Assembly: GCF_009828925.2 (NCBI RefSeq)
Contig: NZ_WUTY02000001.1
Location: forward strand, 4,804,492-4,868,491
DNA length: 64,000 bases
Direction of reading: 5' to 3'
From: Methylicorpusculum oleiharenae
GTDB taxonomy: Bacteria > Pseudomonadota > Gammaproteobacteria > Methylococcales > Methylomonadaceae
Position numbers and translations under genes: made by a program. How positions within the stretch are numbered: the first letter of the stretch is position 1; each line of letters begins with the position of its first letter. The notes beneath the pieces are model-generated. The model was not told the origin of the DNA. It searched no databases and saw only the letters and a program-made list of their open reading frames with translations. This document shows, piece after piece, positions 22,701 to 32,513 of this stretch.

Positions 22701-24542
22701 TTAATCCAGCCTATTATACGAAAAATGCGATTTTGTTTGGCCTTCATTTAATAATTGCGCAAGAGGAACCCGCCCTCCATCAATTAAATAGCGACTGGGT
22801 TTACCAAAAAGATAGCCTTGTCCGTACTCAATACCCAGGCTGACCAATATCGGTATGACCTGCGATACCTCTATAAATTCTGCCACAGTTTTTTTCCCCA
22901 GTTTCCTGGCGACATCCGCCATAGATTTTACCAGGACTTGATCAGTTTCATCATTGACCAGATTGCGAATGAATTGGCCATCAATTTTGACATAATCTAC
23001 AGGAAATTTTTTGAGGTAGTTGAATGAACAAAACCCTGCGCCAAAGTCGTCCAAAGCAAAATGACACCCAAGCGCTTTTATTTTGTTAATCATTTGCCGG
23101 GTTTGGTCGAAATTATCAACGGCGGCAGTTTCGGTAATTTCAAAAGTAATCCGGTCCGCATTAACCCATGTGAGTTCCAGCTTTCGCTTCAGCGTCGGTA
23201 ATAAACTCCCATCCTGAAAAGCAAAACCGGACAAATTAATCGCAAGACAAACATCTGACAATTCAACGGGCAAAGCGGCCAAAAAATCTAATGCGTTTTC
23301 AACCACCCAGATATCTATGCAATGAATCAAGCCCATCCTTTCGGCTACCGGAATAAATTCTATGGGATGAATCACGCTATCGGCCTGCCCCCGCATCCTT
23401 ATTAGTACCTCATAATGCGAGACAATGCCTGTTTTCAGGTTAATAACTGGCTGAAATACCAGAAAGAAATTTTTGTCGACCAAAGCTTCCCGAATCAGCG
23501 GAACCCAGTAAACATCACGGTGCCTTTCCTTGATGGCTTTATCGTCTTCGTTATAGATCCAGACCATATTACGGCCGTTTTGTTTTGCCAGATAGCAGGC
23601 CTGATGGGCTTTGGAAATCAATTCCTCAGGATGGACAATCACTCTCTGAGTGGGTAACACAGCGATGCCAATCGATGCAGTGATGTTGTAACAAACATCT
23701 CCGGTAGTGAAGCGGCAGTCTTCCAGACTTTTGCGAATAGCTTCAGCCGATTCCTTCGCCTGAGTGAGAGAAAAGTTTTCGAAATAAAGACAAAACTCAT
23801 CTGAATCGATACGCGCAAAAAAAACGTCTCTCGTCAGTGTCTTTCTGATTAATGCGACCACCTCAATAATCAATCGGTCAGCAATATCAAAGCCTTCCAG
23901 ATCATTGATGAGACCAAAGCGATCAAGATCAATCAATAACAGTGCACCATTCTGATGCAGCGTTCTAAATCGCATCAGGCTCAACCGAATGTGTTGCTCC
24001 AGATTGGCACGATTCATCAAGCCGGTCAGTTCATCATGGGCGATCAAATATTTTAGTTTGGCATCCAGCAGTTTGCGGGTTGCCAGTTCAGTGATTAATT
24101 TTTCCTGCTGCTGATTACGTAAATAACGCTCATTCTTTAAAACTAACAGTAATTCGACCAGAATGAGTAATTCAGACTCTCTGAACGACGCATAAAGATC
24201 GTAAATCAAATCCCCGGAAGACTGGATGGAGACATTTAATTCATCCGAAGACTCAGCTTTTAAAATAATAAAAGGCAAGGCAATACCGTTATTTTCGCGC
24301 GAGAGTGAGGTACACATGTGTTCCACATCGCCTCCAGGCAAAAACTCATCGACGATGACCAGACCCAGATCCACTGAATTCTCTGCAAACGGACGAATGA
24401 TACGATAAATATCTGCACATTCACTCGCAAATGATAAATTGGAAAAGCCTTTTCTCAAAAGCATCGATTCTATGGCTATCACTAGCTTAGAATCGATACC
24501 GGCTATGATTATTTTCTTGCGTTGTAATGATTTGCTGAGCAT
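22701..24542 (-). CDS. Cyclic-di-GMP phosphodiesterase: receiver-like, degenerate GGDEF, EAL
   Basis: A 613-residue cytoplasmic protein. Residues about 10-125 resemble a receiver domain (VIVDEFLPGGD). The GGDEF domain (about 165-330) carries DSDEF near residue 246 instead of GGDEF, so cyclase activity is unlikely. The EAL domain (about 355-600) keeps EVLIR (about 377), FEITETA, DDFGAG (about 497), VKIDG and the late VAEFIE, so phosphodiesterase activity looks intact. By analogy, the altered GGDEF domain may bind GTP and regulate the EAL domain. It is monocistronic, divergent from the HDOD gene. Confidence 0.9.
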   Translation of the reverse strand: MLSKSLQRKKIIIAGIDSKLVIAIESMLLRKGFSNLSFASECADIYRIIRPFAENSVDLGLVIVDEFLPGGDVEHMCTSLSRENNGIALPFIILKAESSDELNVSIQSSGDLIYDLYASFRESELLILVELLLVLKNERYLRNQQQEKLITELATRKLLDAKLKYLIAHDELTGLMNRANLEQHIRLSLMRFRTLHQNGALLLIDLDRFGLINDLEGFDIADRLIIEVVALIRKTLTRDVFFARIDSDEFCLYFENFSLTQAKESAEAIRKSLEDCRFTTGDVCYNITASIGIAVLPTQRVIVHPEELISKAHQACYLAKQNGRNMVWIYNEDDKAIKERHRDVYWVPLIREALVDKNFFLVFQPVINLKTGIVSHYEVLIRMRGQADSVIHPIEFIPVAERMGLIHCIDIWVVENALDFLAALPVELSDVCLAINLSGFAFQDGSLLPTLKRKLELTWVNADRITFEITETAAVDNFDQTRQMINKIKALGCHFALDDFGAGFCSFNYLKKFPVDYVKIDGQFIRNLVNDETDQVLVKSMADVARKLGKKTVAEFIEVSQVIPILVSLGIEYGQGYLFGKPSRYLIDGGRVPLAQLLNEGQTKSHFSYNRLD

Positions 24543-24699
24543 CTGACTTTTGGTAAGTTCGGATTATCTACCCCATCAACAGATCCCATTTAAACAGTCC
24601 GTTTCTTAGTGTATTTGATTCCACCGATGCTTCCTTGCATTATGAAAAATGCTCCCCTATGCTTTCAGGTAATCATAGTCATGTATTTACAAATTCCAA

Positions 24700-25572
24700 A
24701 TGATTCCCATGAACAAACCCTATTCGTCTTTTTCACTGAACAGCAACGATTTAACCATATCGGATCTATTTAAAGGCGATTTGCAGCTGAGTTCACCGCC
24801 TGCCATCTATTTTCAATTGAAAAAAGTAATTGATGACCCTAATAAAACTACAGCCGATGCAGGAAGCGTTATAGATAAGGATCCGGGGCTTACGATGCGC
24901 TTGTTAAAACTGGTTAACAGTGCTTTTTTTGGTTTTCAATCTCAAATCTCAACCATCTCCAGAGCCATATCCATTATAGGGACGCAGGAACTGCAAAACC
25001 TGGTATTGGGCACTCTGATTATTGAAAAATTTTCAAATGTGCCTGCAGGTTCTATTTCGCTAAATGACTATTGGGCACAAAGCGTTAGAACAGCGTTGGC
25101 CGCTAAAGAAATTTCAAAAAGAACTCAATCAGCAGAGAAACGGGAAACGATTTTTATCTGTGGTTTGCTGCATGAAATAGGCAAACTGGTTCTCTTCAGG
25201 CGGATACCGGAATTAGCTAGAGAGATCAGCTTGTTAATCGAATCCTCCGATGAAACGGACAGTGCATTGGAACGCAGACTTTTAGGTTTCGACCATTATC
25301 AGGTCGGCGCTGAACTCAGCCGCTTATGGAAATTGCCGGAAGTCATTACCGAATCCATTGCTCAACACAATGCCCCCTATAATACCGGCCCTTTCAACGA
25401 AACAGCGGCCATTGTCAGACTGGCTGCAAAATTAAGCAAGATGGAATTAGAGGACAGCATTGATAATGAACTAGGACGTTTTAATATTTCCCAAAGCTTA
25501 CTGGTTGAAATAATGAATTCCGTTCATGACCAATTTGAAGAAATATTCGCAATTTTTTATCCCAAGCGTTGA
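24700..25572 (+). CDS. HDOD-domain signalling protein
   Basis: A 290-residue protein consisting mainly of an HDOD domain (about 22-220), a degenerate HD-type fold used in bacterial signalling. Seen are LKLVNSAFFG, ISTISRAISIIGTQEL, the FICGLLHEIGKLVLF metal-site relic, and the late ESIAQHN. No second output domain is present. The start may be the ATG at 24700 or the one 9 bases on. It is divergent from the EAL gene (157 bases apart) and convergent with the oxidoreductase. HDOD and c-di-GMP genes often sit together, so a joint role is plausible. Confidence 0.87.
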   Translation: MIPMNKPYSSFSLNSNDLTISDLFKGDLQLSSPPAIYFQLKKVIDDPNKTTADAGSVIDKDPGLTMRLLKLVNSAFFGFQSQISTISRAISIIGTQELQNLVLGTLIIEKFSNVPAGSISLNDYWAQSVRTALAAKEISKRTQSAEKRETIFICGLLHEIGKLVLFRRIPELAREISLLIESSDETDSALERRLLGFDHYQVGAELSRLWKLPEVITESIAQHNAPYNTGPFNETAAIVRLAAKLSKMELEDSIDNELGRFNISQSLLVEIMNSVHDQFEEIFAIFYPKR

Positions 25573-25603
25573 AGCAAATATTGACCTGAGCTACTTTTTC
25601 CTT

Positions 25604-26596
25604 TCAAATTTCCAGCACAATTTTGCCCGTACAGTGCCCTTCTTCTATCAATCGATGAGCATCGGTCACTTGCTCCAGTGGAAAAATACGCCCTACGGAG
25701 ACCATAAGCCGGTTGTTGTCTATCAAGTTTTTGCAGCTATTCAATATAGCAATATGCTTCTCACGGGCCGGTCTTAAGTCACGCAAAAGCGGTGTCAGCA
25801 TCAATTCAAAACCAATTTTAAGATTCCTGACCCTTGCTTCGGCAAGATCGACCAAGCCCGGATCCAATAGTGTCACCAAGCTTCCAAAACAGGCTGTTGC
25901 ATAAATGCTGCTTTGGAACACCTCGGTACCCACAGTATCCAAGACTAAATCAACGCCGTGGTTATCAGTTAACTGCATGATAGCCTCAACGAAATCAATC
26001 TCGTGATAGTTGATGATGACATCGGCGCCCAATGCAGCCACAAAATCGGCCTTTTCCTGGGAGCTTACCGTAGCAATGACCCTCGCTCCTCTTAACTTGG
26101 CCAACTGAATAGCGACATGGCCGACGCCGCCGGCACCGGCATGGATTAAAACGGTCTGTCCGGGCTGCAAAGCTCCCCTGTCATACAAAGCGCCCCAGGC
26201 CGTGATCAGAACCAATGGCGCTGCTGCGGCTTCGATGAAGGTCAAGGACTGCGGTTTTGCAGCGAGCCAACGGCTGTCAATAACTGTATATTCGCAATAG
26301 TTACCGGACTCACGACCCAAGCCGCCATGGCAATACCACACGTCATCGCCCGGTTTAAAACCAATAACGTCAGCACCGGTACTGATAACGGTTCCGGCAC
26401 CGTCACACCCCAAAACAGCGGGCGGCAAGGCTCCATAAAAAAGGCCTTTCCGCCTGATTTTGGTATCTACCGGATTGACGCCAGCCGCTTTGATCCGGAT
26501 CTTGACCTGATGAGGCTCAGTAATTTGCGGCTCATCAATCTGTTTAACCTGCAAAACTTCGGCACCACCAACGGCAGTCATGACAACAGCTTTCAT
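25604..26596 (-). CDS. Zinc-independent NADPH:quinone reductase-like MDR oxidoreductase
   Basis: Medium-chain dehydrogenase/reductase of 330 residues. The GroES-like N-terminal domain has GVNPVDTKIRR and LGCDGAGTV. The Rossmann domain shows VLIHAGAGGVGHVAIQLAKLRGARVIA-type sequence (about residues 143-170). Structural-zinc cysteines are absent, placing it with quinone reductase/zeta-crystallin-like enzymes. The substrate cannot be assigned. It ends 31 bases from the HDOD stop (convergent). Confidence 0.85.
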   Translation of the reverse strand: MKAVVMTAVGGAEVLQVKQIDEPQITEPHQVKIRIKAAGVNPVDTKIRRKGLFYGALPPAVLGCDGAGTVISTGADVIGFKPGDDVWYCHGGLGRESGNYCEYTVIDSRWLAAKPQSLTFIEAAAAPLVLITAWGALYDRGALQPGQTVLIHAGAGGVGHVAIQLAKLRGARVIATVSSQEKADFVAALGADVIINYHEIDFVEAIMQLTDNHGVDLVLDTVGTEVFQSSIYATACFGSLVTLLDPGLVDLAEARVRNLKIGFELMLTPLLRDLRPAREKHIAILNSCKNLIDNNRLMVSVGRIFPLEQVTDAHRLIEEGHCTGKIVLEI

Positions 26597-26699
26597 CTGG
26601 AATTTCCGTCAAAAATAAAATTGAGCCCGATTATGAATAATTTTCAGCCAATCGTCAGCATTTTGATTTCTTGATAAGAAGTAATTATTCAGCGCAGGC

Positions 26700-26812
26700 T
26701 GTGGTGCATACTTTTCGCAACCCAAAATAAACATCATGGCCTTGAAATGTTGGGTTGGCTATCGCCAACCGCAACCTACGCGGTGCATCACCTTTTTTGT
26801 TGCTCCGCTGGA
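26700..26812 (-). repeat. Dispersed intergenic repeat C, copy 1
   Basis: About 113 bases. Its reverse complement aligns over nearly its whole length with 33113-33230, including GTAGGTTGCGGTTGGCGATA and GCCAACCCAACATT. It carries its own palindrome (TTGGCTATCGCCAA) and lies past the end of the rhlE gene. Confidence 0.6.
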
Positions 26813-26860
26813 GAGTGACTGTTGTGCTTTGCTCTGAACAGTTACCAAGAATCAAATATT

Positions 26861-26890
26861 CGCCGTTACGGATCGAATGCCGTAACGGCG
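26861..26890. terminator. Hairpin at the end of rhlE
   Basis: Perfect 11-bp stem CGCCGTTACGG / CCGTAACGGCG with an 8-base loop, 31 bases beyond the rhlE stop. No T tract follows on either strand, so it may be an RNA-stabilising hairpin and not a true intrinsic terminator. Confidence 0.4.
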
Positions 26891-26921
26891 ACAATTTAAA
26901 TTGGAACCGGCCCGTTCGCTG

Positions 26922-28304
26922 TCAAGCGCTTACACGGCGCTGAGAAGTGCGTTGCCCGGTCCGGCTGTCGTTAGAACGACTGCTCTGATCGGAAACCCGC
27001 TGCTGACCGCTATTGTTGCGAGGATTGTGATGACTTTGCTTCGCCTGCGGTTTCTGCTCGGGCTGTTTGCCATGGCTGCTATTGGACCTGGCACCATTAG
27101 AAGAACGGGAAGGCCGCTGTTGACGCTGTTTAAAAACCGGTTCGGATTTGATAGTAGGATCTGGCGCAAAACCCTCAATCGCCTCCTTGGGAATTTCGTG
27201 TTTAATCAGCCGCTCAATGTCCCGAAGAAAATCACGCTCATCGATACAAACCAGAGAAACCGCTTCCCCTTCATTTCCGGCGCGCCCGGTGCGTCCAATC
27301 CGGTGAACATAATCTTCCGGTATGTTGGGCAGCTCGAAATTAACGACATGCGGCAACTGATCGATGTCCAGCCCGCGCGCGGCGATATCGGTAGCAACCA
27401 AAATACGAACCGCTCCGCTCTTAAAATCCGCAAGGGCTTTGGTGCGCGCACCCTGGCTTTTATTGCCGTGAATAGCGGCCGAACCTAATCCGTCGCGGTT
27501 AAGCTGTTCAGCAAGCTTGTTGGCTCCGTGTTTCGTGCGTGTAAAAACCAGCACCTGACGCCAGTTTTGTTTACTGATCAAATGAGACAAAAGCTCATGT
27601 TTACGAGTACGGTCGACAAGATGAACGACCTGACTGACTGTTTCTACAGTGGTGTTGCGTCGGGCTACTTCGATCTGCGCAGGGTTGTGCAGCAATCCGT
27701 TGGCAAGCTGGCGTATTTCATCGGAGAAAGTCGCCGAGAACAACAAATTCTGACGTCCGTCGACACCAATAGGCGGCAACAAGGCAAGAATTTTACGGAT
27801 ATCGCGAATAAAGCCCATATCCAGCATACGGTCAGCTTCATCCAGAACCAAAATTTCCAGATGCGATAAATCGACTGTATTCTGAGCGATGTGATCAAGC
27901 AAACGGCCGGGCGTAGCAATAACGATTTCTGGGCCTCGGCGCAATTGCGCAATCTGAGGATTGATACTCAGACCACCGAAGATAACCGTTGACTTGAATG
28001 ATAAATATTTGCCATAGGTAGCGACACTCTCGGCAACTTGTGCGGCAAGCTCACGGGTCGGGGTGAGAATCAGCGCCCGGACGGGGCGGCGATTGCCGAG
28101 TGGCTTGCGGGTGTGTAAGCGATGTAACAGGGGTAGTGTAAAACCGGCAGTTTTACCGGTACCGGTTTGAGCACCGGCCAAGACATCGCGTCCTTCAAGA
28201 ATCGCAGGAATGGCCTGAAGTTGAACCGGAGTTGGGGTGGTGTAGCCTTCTTCGGACACAGCACGGACTAATTCGGCAGCTAAGCCGAGTTCTGAAAATA
28301 ACAT
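26922..28304 (-). CDS. rhlE: DEAD-box ATP-dependent RNA helicase, RhlE type
   Basis: RNA helicase of 460 residues. The Q motif lies in [11 protein letters not shown], Walker A in [11 protein letters not shown] (about 46), then [36 protein letters not shown], and the C-terminal RecA domain ([25 protein letters not shown]). A long Arg/Ser/Gln/Asn-rich tail (about 380-460) is basic and probably disordered, as in RhlE proteins. Its leader holds a perfect 7-bp hairpin (28417-28437), about 115 bases before the start. Confidence 0.93.
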   Translation of the reverse strand: MLFSELGLAAELVRAVSEEGYTTPTPVQLQAIPAILEGRDVLAGAQTGTGKTAGFTLPLLHRLHTRKPLGNRRPVRALILTPTRELAAQVAESVATYGKYLSFKSTVIFGGLSINPQIAQLRRGPEIVIATPGRLLDHIAQNTVDLSHLEILVLDEADRMLDMGFIRDIRKILALLPPIGVDGRQNLLFSATFSDEIRQLANGLLHNPAQIEVARRNTTVETVSQVVHLVDRTRKHELLSHLISKQNWRQVLVFTRTKHGANKLAEQLNRDGLGSAAIHGNKSQGARTKALADFKSGAVRILVATDIAARGLDIDQLPHVVNFELPNIPEDYVHRIGRTGRAGNEGEAVSLVCIDERDFLRDIERLIKHEIPKEAIEGFAPDPTIKSEPVFKQRQQRPSRSSNGARSNSSHGKQPEQKPQAKQSHHNPRNNSGQQRVSDQSSRSNDSRTGQRTSQRRVSA

Positions 28305-28561
28305 TTTGGATAAAGCTCCTGGAATGGCCTAACCGGGGAATACCCTGGGTCAGTCTAGGCGGAATTCGTGTAGGGTGGATGAGATCGAAGTGTACCGGAA
28401 GAGGTGACCGCGAGGAACACCGCAGACTGAGCGGTGTAAAGGAGGTTATTGTAACAGACTGGAAAGACCTTACCTCGGCTTTTTTTTTAACAATAATGGA
28501 ATGGCTGGCAATAACATCTGGTTGATTTGATTTTATTGCATAAGCGGTTGGAAGCCTAAGC

Positions 28562-29194
28562 CTAATTCATAAAGTTAAACTTAATGGCTAAACGAGTGAG
28601 TTCCACATCGTTTTTAACATTCAGTTTTTCGTAAAGCCTGTAACGGTATGTATTGATGGTCTTATCGCTAAGCGTCAATGATTCGGACATCTCTTTTATT
28701 GATTTGCCGTTCAAGATCATCACCACGACTTCTGATTCGCGTTGAGATAAGCGGCTAAAAGGTGAATTATCATCGGGATCCAGGCCCCAAAATGCCAGAT
28801 TTCTGGCTACTTCAGAGCAAAGATAACGCTCCCCGTTCATGACTTTCCGGATGGCGATAACCATTTCTTCAACAGGCGAGCTTTTTGAAATAAATCCGGC
28901 AGCACCCATTTTCATGAGCTGATGAGGGACATGGCCGTCACTGTAAACAGAAAGCGCTATCACTTTTATAGCGGGAAACTCCAGCAAAATCCTACGACTG
29001 GCCTCTGCCCCGCCGATTCCCGGCATACTGATGTCCATCAGAACTACATCCAGCTGATTTTCGGCCAACAGTTCGAGGCATTCCTCACCTGAACCTGCAA
29101 CGGCAATTACCGAAATATCCCCAGTACCGTTGAGCAAAGATTCAACACCCGAACGAACAATTTCATGATCATCGACAAGTAACACTTTAATCAT
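28562..29194 (-). CDS. uvrY: GacA/UvrY-family response regulator
   Basis: NarL/FixJ-type regulator of 210 residues. The receiver has D8-D9 and the phospho-acceptor Asp in VVLMDISMPGIGGAEASRR (about 54). The LuxR helix-turn-helix at about 145-205 has LSQRESEVVVMILNGKSIKE and LSDKTINTYRYRLYEKL. It is alignable with UvrY/GacA throughout (YRYRLYEKLNV, DVELTRLAIK), the family that drives Csr/Rsm small RNA genes through BarA/GacS. No uvrC follows and no kinase is adjacent. An AGGAGA ribosome site precedes the ATG. It is divergent from the MotA-like operon across 317 bases, in which no other element was seen. Confidence 0.85.
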   Translation of the reverse strand: MIKVLLVDDHEIVRSGVESLLNGTGDISVIAVAGSGEECLELLAENQLDVVLMDISMPGIGGAEASRRILLEFPAIKVIALSVYSDGHVPHQLMKMGAAGFISKSSPVEEMVIAIRKVMNGERYLCSEVARNLAFWGLDPDDNSPFSRLSQRESEVVVMILNGKSIKEMSESLTLSDKTINTYRYRLYEKLNVKNDVELTRLAIKFNFMN

Positions 29195-29511
29195 AATGCC
29201 TGAAATTCTCCTGATGGGCTTGCTACTTGAAAATTCTGATAATCTACGATGCTACCTTTATAGTTTGCCAAAATCGGATTGATATATCAATTTTTGTCGA
29301 ATGACTTTAGATACCAGAAATAGTGTTTTCCCCTATCAGCAAGACTTTTGAACACTTTCAGTCAAAAACACATTGGATTCTTTGTAAAATTAAACGGATG
29401 AAACCGGCAGCTCCGCCTGAGTGACCCGCATCTTTTTAAGCCTTGCCATTTTCCTTCACCAGTCGCTACATTACTATCTACATAATACGGACTGTCTGTT
29501 ATCATCAAGCC

Positions 29512-30339
29512 ATGAACAAATTCGACCTATTCAATTACACTGCATATAAAACCCGTTCGCTTAATTATTCAACGGCATTAGGGTTAATATTCAGCTTGCT
29601 TTTATTTTTATTTATCGTCTTTGTTGCCGCCAACGATGCCCGGTCATACCTCAACCTTTATGGACTTTTCATCGTCGTGATCGGAACCATCGCGGCCGTC
29701 TGTTTAAGCTACCCGCTGAGAGACATTAAACAAGGCATCAAGTCAGTTAAATTGATTTTCCTTTATGAAAGCCTGAACCCCGAGAAAGAAGCTGAAGAAA
29801 TAATCTCTGTTTCGAAAATGTGGTTTAACCGAAATTTTGTCGCGATAGAGAATGTCATCGACACTATCAATAACCCTTATCTTAAAACCGGATTTCAACT
29901 GGTTGTCGATCAAACACCCACCGAAGATATTTTGTCCTTATTAAAATGGCGAATCGCCAGACTCAGGGCTCAGGAAAAAGCGGACGCCAATATCTTTCAT
30001 AGTATGGCCGGATTTTCTCCGGCTTTCGGGATGCTCGGTACGCTGGTTGGTCTGATTAACATGCTGGAAATAATTGATCTTAGAGACGTTGGCGCGATGA
30101 GTTTGAATATGGGCGTGGCCTTGATCACGACCTTTTACGGGTTGATTTTTGCCAATCTAATTTTCACACCTATCGCGCTCAAGCTGGAAAGACGCACCGA
30201 GCAACGCATCATGATCATGAGCATGATTATGGAAGGCATCACGCTGATCGCGGAAAGACGGAGCCCATCATTCGTTCGTGAGACCTTGCGCTCTTTTATT
30301 GTCCGCTATGAAAATGAACTCAATAACGGCTCAAACTAA
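29512..30339 (+). CDS. MotA/TolQ/ExbB-type proton channel protein
   Basis: Inner-membrane protein of 275 residues from the ATG at 29512; an in-frame start further upstream adds an unsupported 23 residues. Four hydrophobic helices are visible: two near the N terminus (about 22-42 and 47-68) and two near the C terminus (about 165-185 and 195-220). The MotA signature AGFSPAFGMLGTLVGLIN surrounds the third. The cytoplasmic loop is typical of MotA/PomA. No flagellar genes are in the window. It is 32 bases upstream of a MotB-like gene, so the pair probably forms an ion-driven stator-like complex. Confidence 0.88.
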   Translation: MNKFDLFNYTAYKTRSLNYSTALGLIFSLLLFLFIVFVAANDARSYLNLYGLFIVVIGTIAAVCLSYPLRDIKQGIKSVKLIFLYESLNPEKEAEEIISVSKMWFNRNFVAIENVIDTINNPYLKTGFQLVVDQTPTEDILSLLKWRIARLRAQEKADANIFHSMAGFSPAFGMLGTLVGLINMLEIIDLRDVGAMSLNMGVALITTFYGLIFANLIFTPIALKLERRTEQRIMIMSMIMEGITLIAERRSPSFVRETLRSFIVRYENELNNGSN

Positions 30340-30371
30340 TCGCACAAAAGCCTGTTTTTCCGGTTATCTCT

Positions 30372-31265
30372 ATGAATAAAGATCCCTTTCTTAAACTTGA
30401 GTCTTCCAAAATAATGGAAGATCTTTTGAATGATCCGGATCCATCCACCCGGCAAAACTGGCTGCTCAGTTATCTGGACGTTTTTGTTTTGATAGTGATG
30501 CTGATCATTTCCCTTATTTCAGTCAGTGAATTTAAAACAGAAGAAGAAAAAGCCTCTTCTCCGCAAAAATCAAAACCTGTTGTCCCCAAGCAATCCGAAG
30601 AGGCGGCTAAAAAACCGACCCAAAAAATCATCACAGGCGTCGTCACCAAAGCCCAACCCAGCCCTATTGAACTCGAACAGGCCGATTCAGAAAAACTGAC
30701 GAATGAAATTTTAACCGCCCCGGCCCCGGCTAACAAACCGATCGTTCCGCCCATTGAAACCATTGAAACCATTGAAACAAAAAGCGAGGTACCGCCGGAT
30801 ATCGAAAACACAGAAAATCAACTGCAAATCAAATTATCCGAAAAACTGGATCAATTAGGCCTGGATCAAAAAGTCAATCTTAAAGTCACTGAAGACTACG
30901 CCCAGCTGGAAATTCAGGACAATATACTGTTTGAGTCATCGAAGGCGATACTGACACCCGGAGGACAAACTTTGCTCAATAGTCTGTCAGGACTTCTCAA
31001 TCAGGCAACCGGGCTTATTTTTATTGAGGGCCACACCGATAACCGCCCCATTAAAACCAAGCAGTTTCCAACTAACTGGGAGCTGGGTGCGGCCAGAGCC
31101 ACCAATGTATTACACTATCTGACCACGCAAGGACTTGACGCCAAACGTCTGCGGGCCGTGAGTTACGCCGATACACAACCGATTGCCGGCAACGATTCAG
31201 CCGAGGGGCGCAAAAAAAACCGCAGGGTCAGTTTATTACTGAAAATCCGTGAAAAAGACCTGTAG
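30372..31265 (+). CDS. MotB/OmpA-like peptidoglycan-binding protein
   Basis: A 297-residue partner of the MotA-like protein. A short cytoplasmic N terminus leads to one transmembrane helix starting SYLDVFVLIVMLI, with Asp 36 at the position of the proton-binding Asp of MotB. A Pro/Lys/Glu-rich linker (about 55-150, including a tandem IET repeat) leads to an OmpA-like domain (about 165-297) with IEGHTDNRPI, NWELGAARATNVLHYL and GRKKNRRVSL. This should anchor it to the cell wall. Confidence 0.88.
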   Translation: MNKDPFLKLESSKIMEDLLNDPDPSTRQNWLLSYLDVFVLIVMLIISLISVSEFKTEEEKASSPQKSKPVVPKQSEEAAKKPTQKIITGVVTKAQPSPIELEQADSEKLTNEILTAPAPANKPIVPPIETIETIETKSEVPPDIENTENQLQIKLSEKLDQLGLDQKVNLKVTEDYAQLEIQDNILFESSKAILTPGGQTLLNSLSGLLNQATGLIFIEGHTDNRPIKTKQFPTNWELGAARATNVLHYLTTQGLDAKRLRAVSYADTQPIAGNDSAEGRKKNRRVSLLLKIREKDL

Positions 31266-31276
31266 CGCCAAGACCT

Positions 31277-32509
31277 ATGCTATCGCGACTGACACTGGTG
31301 GTCCTCCTGTTTTTGCCGGGATCTGTTCATCCAGAAGTCCAAGGCAATACCTTTCCCGATTTATTTCAACATCACTTTTTCACGCTTTCACAAGGCCCTG
31401 AGCTCTTATGCACGACCAGTCATTCCGGTTATTTTAAGAAAGCTCAGTTGCTTGAGATTATTGACTATTACGAAAAGCAGCAGCCCGCTTTACGGCAAAC
31501 AGCGATCGATTTTTTAACCCGTCACTCTCACCCGGAACACCTTGGCCGTCTCCGGAAGATCAAAAGCGAATGCGAAGAAGATCAAGCCGATAGCCTGTGC
31601 GTTTTGGAAAATTATTGGGAAAGCCGCGAGGCGGCGTTGCGGGCGTTAGCGCTTTTTTACGACACGAAAACGCTGATCAAACACAGCAATGACTTTGATT
31701 TACCCCGCTTTGAAGCCGATCATCTCAGATTATTCGAAAAAGCCATTCGTAAAATACCGCCTTTTATGAGGGCATCCATGACGAAGGCAAAACCTATGAG
31801 CCAGCTTGAACACGCCATTGAAACTCATCAAATAAAACCCGCTACACAAGCGTTGATAAGAGAAGCTGCGCCGGATGATGCCGATACCCGCGTATGGCTG
31901 GACGGGACGCTGCCGCTGGCTATCGAGCCAGGGCTGGGCTTTCGCGCTCAGGTGGTTGCCCAAGTCTACAGCGGCAGCAATCGCGTTCTGATTACCATCC
32001 ACAATTTTGACAAGGCCAAAGAAAAAAACGCGTACAGAGATATCGAACTCACTTATTTGGTCGACTTCAGGCTACCGCTTATGGTGCATGAATTCGCTCA
32101 TGTCATTGATAATTTTCATTTCTGGGATGGCAAAACGGAACTGTATTTTTTTCTGTGGTACAAAAAGTTGTCTAGCGACATTGTTAACATCTACTTGATC
32201 AAAGATGCCGATCTGGCACTTTGGCCATCAAAATGGTTTGAAGCTTTTGAATTTATGTGGGAAGTCAATAACGGCCGCTACAATGGAAAAATAAATGAAA
32301 AATTGGCCGAATTGTTCGCGCAATATATTTTGATTCCCTTTCAGCTAAAAACACAATCCCCGTCCAGCTACTTATGGCTTAAGGATGAAGTATTTAAAGG
32401 GATTGAATATCAGGGATACGAAGCTTGTATCAACCCCATCGTAAGAGAGCTATCCTTCTGGGAAAAGGCAGTTGCCGCTCCCTTGGGAAAACATGGAATA
32501 CGGCACTGA
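31277..32509 (+). CDS. Secreted HExxH metallopeptidase-like protein
   Basis: A 410-residue protein I cannot assign to a named family. It begins with a signal peptide (about 1-20, LVVLLFLPGSVHPE). The zinc-protease motif HEFAH is at 271-275 (MVHEFAHVIDNF). A downstream helix EKLAELFAQY supplies Glu 345, a candidate third zinc ligand of the gluzincin kind. Four or more cysteines (near 45, 99, 108 and the C terminus) could form disulfides in the periplasm. It starts 11 bases after the MotB-like gene, so it is part of that operon. Enzyme activity is inferred only from the motif. Confidence 0.7.
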   Translation: MLSRLTLVVLLFLPGSVHPEVQGNTFPDLFQHHFFTLSQGPELLCTTSHSGYFKKAQLLEIIDYYEKQQPALRQTAIDFLTRHSHPEHLGRLRKIKSECEEDQADSLCVLENYWESREAALRALALFYDTKTLIKHSNDFDLPRFEADHLRLFEKAIRKIPPFMRASMTKAKPMSQLEHAIETHQIKPATQALIREAAPDDADTRVWLDGTLPLAIEPGLGFRAQVVAQVYSGSNRVLITIHNFDKAKEKNAYRDIELTYLVDFRLPLMVHEFAHVIDNFHFWDGKTELYFFLWYKKLSSDIVNIYLIKDADLALWPSKWFEAFEFMWEVNNGRYNGKINEKLAELFAQYILIPFQLKTQSPSSYLWLKDEVFKGIEYQGYEACINPIVRELSFWEKAVAAPLGKHGIRH

Positions 32510-32513
32510 CAGT

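Noticed and set aside
29512-32509. Zorya anti-phage system or flagellar stator
   Set aside because: The MotA-like protein has no long ZorA tail, no zorC/zorD/zorE genes follow, and there is no flagellar gene in the window. A remote flagellar role cannot be excluded.
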